NCBI GenBank assembly: GCA_027019885.1 | Contig: JALUWC010000270.1 | Coordinates: forward strand, 1-10,218 | DNA: 10,218 nucleotides | Direction of reading: 5' to 3' | Source: Geoglobus sp. | GTDB lineage: Archaea > Halobacteriota > Archaeoglobi > Archaeoglobales > Archaeoglobaceae | Notes under the pieces: model-generated | The model's database searches: none | Seen by the model: only the letters and a program-made list of their open reading frames with translations | What the model was told of the DNA's origin: nothing | In this document: positions 6,321 through 10,218 of the stretch, one piece after another | Layout: every line of letters begins with the position of its first letter | Position numbering within the stretch: position 1 is the stretch's first letter | Translations under genes and position numbers: made by a program

Positions 6321-6671
6321 GGATTATTTGAAATCATCATTGGAAAAAGTCTCAAAAAACGGATTTCGATTTAATTTTGGTTTAATTTTTTGTATTTTTC
6401 GGAATACCTCAAGAATTTGTTTAGGTTTGGTACATTTTACTCCCAGTATCCAAAAAATGCTTGAAGTGAGGTTGAGCGGGGAGATATGGTGCCATCATGG
6501 TTATTTGAGTTTCTGATAGATTAAGTGGTGATTAAGGGAGGATAATAGTAGATTACGGAGCCTGAAATGTTTCTGGGATCAAAACGAATGTTTTTGAAGA
6601 GCGTATGAAACGAACTTGAATCAACCTGCTATCCTACTCACCGGACTTTAAATAATGATGTATTGGAGATT
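6321..6671. other. Gene-poor AT-rich stretch
   Basis: No gene, RNA or clear repeat is recognised here. On the minus strand an open frame of about 60 codons (roughly 6330-6500, no start codon) runs towards the nuclease remnant and ends in TAA; its part near 6335-6420 is Lys/Asn-rich and may be the eroded N-terminal portion of that pseudogene. The plus-strand frames across the region are compositionally unlike proteins. The ribosomal protein gene ends at 6672 without an obvious T-run terminator. Confidence 0.4.
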
Positions 6672-7049
6672 TTATTCCATCAAAACCGCATTCACTATTC
6701 CTTCCTGCCCCGGTCTGTTTGTAACCACTGCTTTTCCTGCTGAAGTCTCTATCACTGCTCCTTTTGTCAGAACGTTTCTTCTGGCAAAGTGTATGTGTGC
6801 CCTGTTTTCTATGACTGACTTTATCTCAGCTCTGACAACCTTTTTTTCAGAGGGGATGTAGACGTTAGCCTGTTTCTCTTTGAACAGCCTTATCTTGTAG
6901 TTTCCTCCTCTCACCCTGATTTTCTTGATCTTTCTGTCGCCTATGAGTGTCTCTATGTGCTCTCTTCCGAGCTCATACTTTCTCTTTTTCCTAAACCTCT
7001 TGTAAAGTTTTCCAGTGTACTTTCTCTTACTTCTTCCCTGCCAGATCAC
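6672..7049 (-). CDS. rps8e: 30S ribosomal protein S8e
   Basis: A 125-residue, strongly basic protein matching the archaeal S8e family in length and motifs: the start WQGRSKRKYTGK, the central GGNYKIR, and the end RRNVLTKGAVIET with the closing NRPGQEGIVNAVLME. It is a structural component of the small ribosomal subunit found only in archaea and eukaryotes. The start is GTG at 7049, set by AGGAGGTG five nt upstream. An AT-rich TATA box lies between this gene and the stop of the DUF22-like gene upstream, so it probably has its own transcript although both genes point the same way. Nothing is odd about the sequence. Confidence 0.96.
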   Translation of the reverse strand: MIWQGRSKRKYTGKLYKRFRKKRKYELGREHIETLIGDRKIKKIRVRGGNYKIRLFKEKQANVYIPSEKKVVRAEIKSVIENRAHIHFARRNVLTKGAVIETSAGKAVVTNRPGQEGIVNAVLME

Positions 7050-7082
7050 AGCAGCACCTCCTGATGATTCGGAAAAGATTTC

Positions 7083-7093
7083 AATTTAAATAG
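7083..7093 (-). promoter_or_regulatory. Promoter of rps8e
   Basis: On the minus strand CTATTTAAATTG forms a good TATA box 35-42 bp before the GTG start. A transcript starting about 25 bp downstream (near 7062) would begin at the AGGAGGTG ribosome site, giving a very short leader. It lies in the 53-bp gap after the upstream gene's stop codon. Confidence 0.55.
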
Positions 7094-7102
7094 TTTGTGC
7101 CC

Positions 7103-8371
7103 TCAGCCATACCTCTTGACGAACAGCTCAGGGTAGGTGAGCGGAGATATCTGATACTGCATTATGACTCCGATCATGTCCCCTCTCAGGATCTCCCCAT
7201 CAACAGGTGAGATGACTATTGCATAATCTATGACCCTGTCATCTTCGACAAATCTCTGATCCTCGAATTCAACATCTATGACTGCTCCCGCTGCATGCAC
7301 TTTACCACTCATTGGCTGGATTATTGCTCCAGCAGGAATGTCGATCTTTTCAACCATCACCTTCTCAGGAATGTTTGCCCTTATTCTCTTTGTCTCTGTG
7401 CTTATTATTGGCTTGAAATAACCCAAAGCACTGCGTCTGAAGAAAAAGGGTCTGTGTTCAAACTCAACCCTCTTCAGCTTTCTGTCCTCTCTGACAATGA
7501 CATTTCCCTTCTCCGATCCTGTGAGGAATGGTGCCACGCTTTCAACAATTCCTCCAACAGCAACGCTGTAAACATTTATCACACCTATGATATCGCCCTC
7601 TTTAATCTCCCCCTCCTCAAACGGGATGAAGAGAGCATGTGTTATGATCTTTCTTTCCTCAATTTTTCTCGGCCTTCCCGGAGAGTAGATATCAAGAACC
7701 GTTCCAAAAGGGGGTCTGTATCCATAAAGAGGGGCAGGTATGCTGTTTGACGGGATCTCAATATTTCTGACCTTGATCAATCTCGAATTCCCAGGAATGA
7801 GCCTCACATTTTCCTCAGCTATAAGCATTCTCCACTCTCCCAGATTCCATCTGGAATACCACGCCTCCTTAACTCTGATCCTGTTCCTGGCAACATTCTT
7901 TCCATCTCTGTACACCATGCTCGCATCTGTCTCCTCCAATTTTGGTTTTATTTCAGGCGACTTTATGTAGTCCATGTCATCAACATCCCCAACGTTGACA
8001 GGATAGACCTTCATCACACCTATGATATCATCTTTCTTGATTTCTCCGTCCTCTACTGGATAAAATACTGCATGACTGATCTCTCTTGTCTCCTCAACCT
8101 TTTTCAGTTCTGATGAGAGAACGTCTATTGCAGTTCCAAATGCATGTCTTAGAATGGAGAGTGGTGCAACAGTACTTCTTGGAGGGAGCCTTATCTTCCT
8201 GATCCTTATGAATTCAAGCTTGTCTTTCCTGATCTTTTTATCTTCATCTGAAACGAGAACTTTCCAGTATGCCTGGTTGGCGCTTTTAAAAACAGCATTT
8301 CTGAAGGAAATCTCCTCTCTTTCGACAATCCTCTTTTCCACATCCTTGAGTAATGCTACAGAGCATCTCAT
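7103..8371 (-). CDS. Three-repeat DUF22-like protein
   Basis: A 422-residue soluble protein built of three diverged tandem copies of about 140 residues. Each copy ends in the same block: GEIKKDDIIGVMKVYPV (109-125), GEIKEGDIIGVINVYSV (254-270) and GEILRGDMIGVIMQYQI (392-408). Each also has an earlier IxxPxxxxxP...(F)G(T)xIDV core (about 61-84, 205-228, 345-368). This repeated beta-rich design matches what I recall of DUF22 (PF01629), known from Archaeoglobus and methanogens and of unknown function. The spacing of P and G residues suggests a barrel or sandwich module, perhaps a ligand-binding or assembly domain. The ATG at 8371 has no ribosome site but lies about 30 bp after a clear BRE/TATA, as expected for a near-leaderless mRNA. 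It sits directly upstream of rps8e; a translation link is only a guess. Confidence 0.7.
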   Translation of the reverse strand: MRCSVALLKDVEKRIVEREEISFRNAVFKSANQAYWKVLVSDEDKKIRKDKLEFIRIRKIRLPPRSTVAPLSILRHAFGTAIDVLSSELKKVEETREISHAVFYPVEDGEIKKDDIIGVMKVYPVNVGDVDDMDYIKSPEIKPKLEETDASMVYRDGKNVARNRIRVKEAWYSRWNLGEWRMLIAEENVRLIPGNSRLIKVRNIEIPSNSIPAPLYGYRPPFGTVLDIYSPGRPRKIEERKIITHALFIPFEEGEIKEGDIIGVINVYSVAVGGIVESVAPFLTGSEKGNVIVREDRKLKRVEFEHRPFFFRRSALGYFKPIISTETKRIRANIPEKVMVEKIDIPAGAIIQPMSGKVHAAGAVIDVEFEDQRFVEDDRVIDYAIVISPVDGEILRGDMIGVIMQYQISPLTYPELFVKRYG

Positions 8372-8396
8372 ATTGAATAAAGGTTGATCACCGAGC

Positions 8397-8411
8397 CGTA
8401 TAAATCTTTCT
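8397..8411 (-). promoter_or_regulatory. Promoter of the DUF22-like gene
   Basis: On the minus strand GAAAG followed by ATTTATAC is a near-consensus archaeal BRE/TATA. Its centre is about 30 bp before the ATG at 8371, so the mRNA should start within a few nt of the start codon. This agrees with the absence of a ribosome site. Confidence 0.65.
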
Positions 8412-8429
8412 CTGAAAGGTTGGCGTTAC

Positions 8430-8442
8430 AGTTAAATTTAAT
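8430..8442 (+). promoter_or_regulatory. Promoter of the C/D box sRNA
   Basis: TTAAATTTAA (8432-8441) is a TATA-like box about 20-26 bp before the 5' stem of the sRNA at 8458. The spacing suits RNA that starts at or just before the terminal stem. The preceding bases are not a strong BRE. Confidence 0.5.
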
Positions 8443-8457
8443 GGAGTCAGAGAACGA

Positions 8458-8517
8458 ATGGCGATGATGAAAGGGCCCCTCTGAAGGTGGTGATGAGGGT
8501 CTTGAGTGCTGAGCCAT
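8458..8517 (+). ncRNA. C/D box guide sRNA (2'-O-methylation)
   Basis: All parts of a canonical archaeal C/D box sRNA are present in order. The terminal stem is ATGGC (8458-8462) with GCCAT (8513-8517). Box C is ATGATGA (8464-8470), box D' is CTGA (8481-8484), box C' is GTGATGA (8490-8496) and box D is CTGA (8509-8512). The D' guide is 10 nt (8471-8480), the D guide 12 nt (8497-8508) and the D'-C' spacer 5 nt, all within the tight archaeal size limits. Such RNAs bind L7Ae, Nop5 and fibrillarin and direct methylation of the base paired to the fifth guide nucleotide before D or D'. The D guide's nine box-proximal bases complement CACUCAAGA, which fits the anticodon arm of a tRNA-Leu(CAA), with C34 as the target. 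I did not identify the D' target (AGGGGCCCUU). Confidence 0.93.
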
Positions 8518-8537
8518 CCTAAATGTTTAATTATGTC

Positions 8538-8552
8538 CGAAAAGCTTTAATT
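8538..8552 (+). promoter_or_regulatory. Promoter of ccmE-ccmF
   Basis: CGAAAAG followed by CTTTAATT is a BRE/TATA pair whose centre is about 27 bp before the ATG at 8575. The mRNA should therefore be leaderless, in line with the lack of a ribosome site in front of ccmE. Confidence 0.55.
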
Positions 8553-8574
8553 TGTTTGATATTCAGTATAAAGC

Positions 8575-8961
8575 ATGGAGAAAAGCCAGAAGGTAAAGAT
8601 TATTGTTGGAATTTCTGTAATCGTATTTTCGGTGCTCGTTATAGTCTCTTTTAATCAGGGTATCAGTCCTTACCTGACCGTCTCTCAGGTTGTGGAAAAA
8701 GGATATGCTGAAAATGTACAGGTTAATGGAACGATAGTACCTAACTCCACCAAGTATTTCTTTGAAAACAATACAAGGGTCTTTAAATTGACCGATGGAA
8801 AAACTGAAATTATTGTGAAGTACACGGGCGCGGTCTCCAACTATCAGGAAGGAATACCTGCAGTCGTCAGAGGGGATTACAGAAATGGAATATTCTATGC
8901 CAAGGAACTCCTGCTGAAATGCCCAAGCAAATACGAAGTGAAAAAGGGGGAGACAGGATGA
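8575..8961 (+). CDS. ccmE: Cytochrome c maturation protein CcmE, CXXXY type
   Basis: A 128-residue heme chaperone. An N-terminal membrane anchor (about 8-25) is followed by an OB-fold domain outside the membrane: YLTVSQVVEKG (33-43), the strand NVQVNGTIVP (47-56), FKLTDGKTEIIVKY (70-83), GIPAVVRGDYRNG (93-105) and FYAKELLLKCPSKYE (107-121). CcmE takes heme covalently and hands it to the CcmF/H ligase for attachment to c-type cytochromes. In most bacteria the heme-binding residue is His in HXXXY; here it is Cys116 with Tyr120, giving CXXXY, the variant known from archaea and some sulfate reducers. The gene starts without a ribosome site at a leaderless promoter and is followed after 9 bp by ccmF. 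Length and motifs are normal for the family; nothing suggests decay. Confidence 0.92.
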   Translation: MEKSQKVKIIVGISVIVFSVLVIVSFNQGISPYLTVSQVVEKGYAENVQVNGTIVPNSTKYFFENNTRVFKLTDGKTEIIVKYTGAVSNYQEGIPAVVRGDYRNGIFYAKELLLKCPSKYEVKKGETG

Positions 8962-8970
8962 GGTGAGTTA

Positions 8971-10218
8971 ATGGATATTGGATATGTACTTCTCCTCATA
9001 TCCTTTCTGCTCGCGTTTTTCTCATCTTACTCGTTTTTCATGGCCATCAGGAGCAAAGGAAAAAAGGCCATTAAACACGTTGTGAATGGAGAAAAATCAC
9101 TTTATGCCTACACAGCAGTGGTGTTCCTTTCTTACCTTCTTCTGACCTACTATTTCCTCATAAGGGATTTTGATGTAAAGTATGTTTACTCATACTCTGA
9201 CACCCATCTGAGTCTGCTTTACACCATAAGTGCTGTCTGGGCTGGAAGAGAGGGATCTCTGCTCCTGTGGGCGATGTTTGTCTCTGCCCTCAATGTGGCA
9301 CTTTTGAGGATTGAAACGAAGGACAGGGTCTCTGCCCTTTCCCTGAGCATCTCTGGAATGGTTGTTGCTTTCTTTCTTTTCATAATGCTGAGTCTGTCAA
9401 ATCCATTTGAAAGATGGGGTATTGGAAGACCAATTTTGGAAGGTTACGGTCTCAATCCGTTGCTCAGAACTCCTGAAATGGCTTTGCATCCACCAACCGT
9501 ATTTCTCGGATATGCTGCCGCAACAATACCCTTTGCCATTGCAGTATCATCAGCTTACTTTAAAGAAGAGCTGTGGCATTTGAGAATAAGGAAGTGGGCA
9601 ATTCTTTCATGGCTTTTCCTCACGATTGGGATATTTCTTGGGGGATGGTGGGCATACAAGACCCTTGGATGGGGTGGTTTCTGGGCATGGGATCCTGTTG
9701 AGAACGCATCTCTACTTCCGTGGCTCACCGTAACAGCCCTCCTTCACGGAATAATGAGGAGCAGAAATTTCAGAGCATGGAACTACTGGCTTGCGGTTGT
9801 GTCGTTTGTTCTGGTTGTCATAGCCACCTTCATAACGAGAAGCGGAATAATCGAGAGCGTTCACGCATTTGGTCAGAATCCAGAGGGGTGGTTCTACCTG
9901 TTTTTAATTCTGGTCTCTTTTGGGGTATCAGGGTATGTGTTTTTCCATGATAGAAAATTTTTTGCCGCCGAAAAGTTTCAGGTTACCAGCAGGGAGTTCA
10001 CAATATTCCTGAATCTTGTGATACTCATCCTTGCAACCGTAACAGTTCTGATCGGAACCCTCGCTCCTGCGGTTGTTGAAAATCTCAGTGTGGGAAGAGA
10101 ATACTACGACAGGGTTGAGACTCCACTGGCTGTGATTCTGCTCACACTCCTTGGCATCTGCATTGCAATGGGCTGGATATACAACAGCAGCAGAGTCAGA
10201 AGAATTATGTTTATCTCT
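8971..10218 (+). CDS. ccmF: Cytochrome c heme lyase subunit CcmF (3' end beyond window)
   Basis: An open frame of 416 codons runs to the window edge without a stop. It encodes a polytopic membrane protein of the CcmF/CcmC/NrfE heme-handling family. The WWD domain is clear: W226-W227, then GWGGFWAWDPVENASLLPWL (232-251), which binds heme from CcmE. The periplasmic-side His motif HPP (173-175) and TRSG (about 282-285) are also typical. CcmF together with CcmE performs thioether bond formation on apocytochrome c. The ATG at 8971 follows GAGGTGAG by three to four nt and lies 9 bp after the ccmE stop, so both genes form one operon. Full-length CcmF is usually around 600-650 residues, so roughly two thirds are visible. 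ccmA, ccmB and ccmC are not in this window and may follow. Confidence 0.95.
   Translation, partial: MDIGYVLLLISFLLAFFSSYSFFMAIRSKGKKAIKHVVNGEKSLYAYTAVVFLSYLLLTYYFLIRDFDVKYVYSYSDTHLSLLYTISAVWAGREGSLLLWAMFVSALNVALLRIETKDRVSALSLSISGMVVAFFLFIMLSLSNPFERWGIGRPILEGYGLNPLLRTPEMALHPPTVFLGYAAATIPFAIAVSSAYFKEELWHLRIRKWAILSWLFLTIGIFLGGWWAYKTLGWGGFWAWDPVENASLLPWLTVTALLHGIMRSRNFRAWNYWLAVVSFVLVVIATFITRSGIIESVHAFGQNPEGWFYLFLILVSFGVSGYVFFHDRKFFAAEKFQVTSREFTIFLNLVILILATVTVLIGTLAPAVVENLSVGREYYDRVETPLAVILLTLLGICIAMGWIYNSSRVRRIMFIS

Noticed and set aside
6310..6345. Second C/D-like motif on the minus strand (ATGATGA followed by CTGA)
   Set aside because: No C'/D' pair and no terminal stem, and the spacing is too long; it falls in or next to eroded coding sequence.
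6286..6516. Plus-strand open frames at 6111-6374 and 6286-6516 as genes
   Set aside because: No ribosome sites, low-complexity Phe/Leu/Ile-rich products, and they lie opposite the nuclease remnant on the minus strand.
1..10218. CRISPR array, insertion sequence, tRNA or rRNA gene
   Set aside because: I saw no spaced direct repeats, transposase motifs, terminal inverted repeats, cloverleaf or rRNA segments in the window.

Overview
This window looks like the chromosome of a hyperthermophilic euryarchaeon of the Archaeoglobales, perhaps nearer Geoglobus or Ferroglobus than A. fulgidus. The reasons are a ribosomal protein S8e gene, archaeal BRE/TATA promoters (several about 27-30 bp before a start codon, so leaderless or nearly so), a C/D box guide RNA, a three-repeat DUF22-like protein, a membrane Hdr-like iron-sulfur oxidoreductase, and a cytochrome c maturation locus with the archaeal CXXXY form of CcmE. 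The lineage is an inference from gene content; no rRNA gene is present.

Layout. 1-867 (+): a membrane-anchored rhodanese and an overlapping membrane-anchored thioredoxin-like protein. 862-1992 (-): a metallophosphoesterase fused to a low-molecular-weight phosphatase/ArsC-like domain that lacks the catalytic Cys; its 3' end overlaps the thioredoxin gene by 6 bp. 2111-4075 (-): a fused cytochrome b/HdrD-like oxidoreductase resembling ETF:menaquinone oxidoreductases (EMO). 4312-5836 (+): a promoter, a GC-rich leader able to fold into an H-type pseudoknot ending at the Shine-Dalgarno sequence, a 17-codon upstream ORF, a Cys-rich protein with a second apparently dead LMW-PTP-like domain, and a small zinc-finger protein. 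5837-6671: mostly remains of a PD-(D/E)XK (NucS/DUF91-like) nuclease gene on the minus strand. 6672-8371 (-): S8e and, upstream of it, the DUF22-like protein. 8458-8517 (+): a complete C/D box sRNA with its own promoter. 8575-10218 (+): ccmE and ccmF, the latter cut by the window end.

How the genes fit together. The EMO-like protein would pass electrons from flavoproteins (for example from beta-oxidation) into the quinone pool. CcmE/CcmF attach heme to c-type cytochromes further along respiration, and the rhodanese/thioredoxin pair may handle sulfur or thiol redox on the outer face of the membrane. The most unusual items are the structured leader in front of the Cys-rich gene, the two phosphatase-like domains that both carry Ser at the nucleophile position, and the sRNA whose D guide fits the anticodon arm of a tRNA-Leu(CAA).
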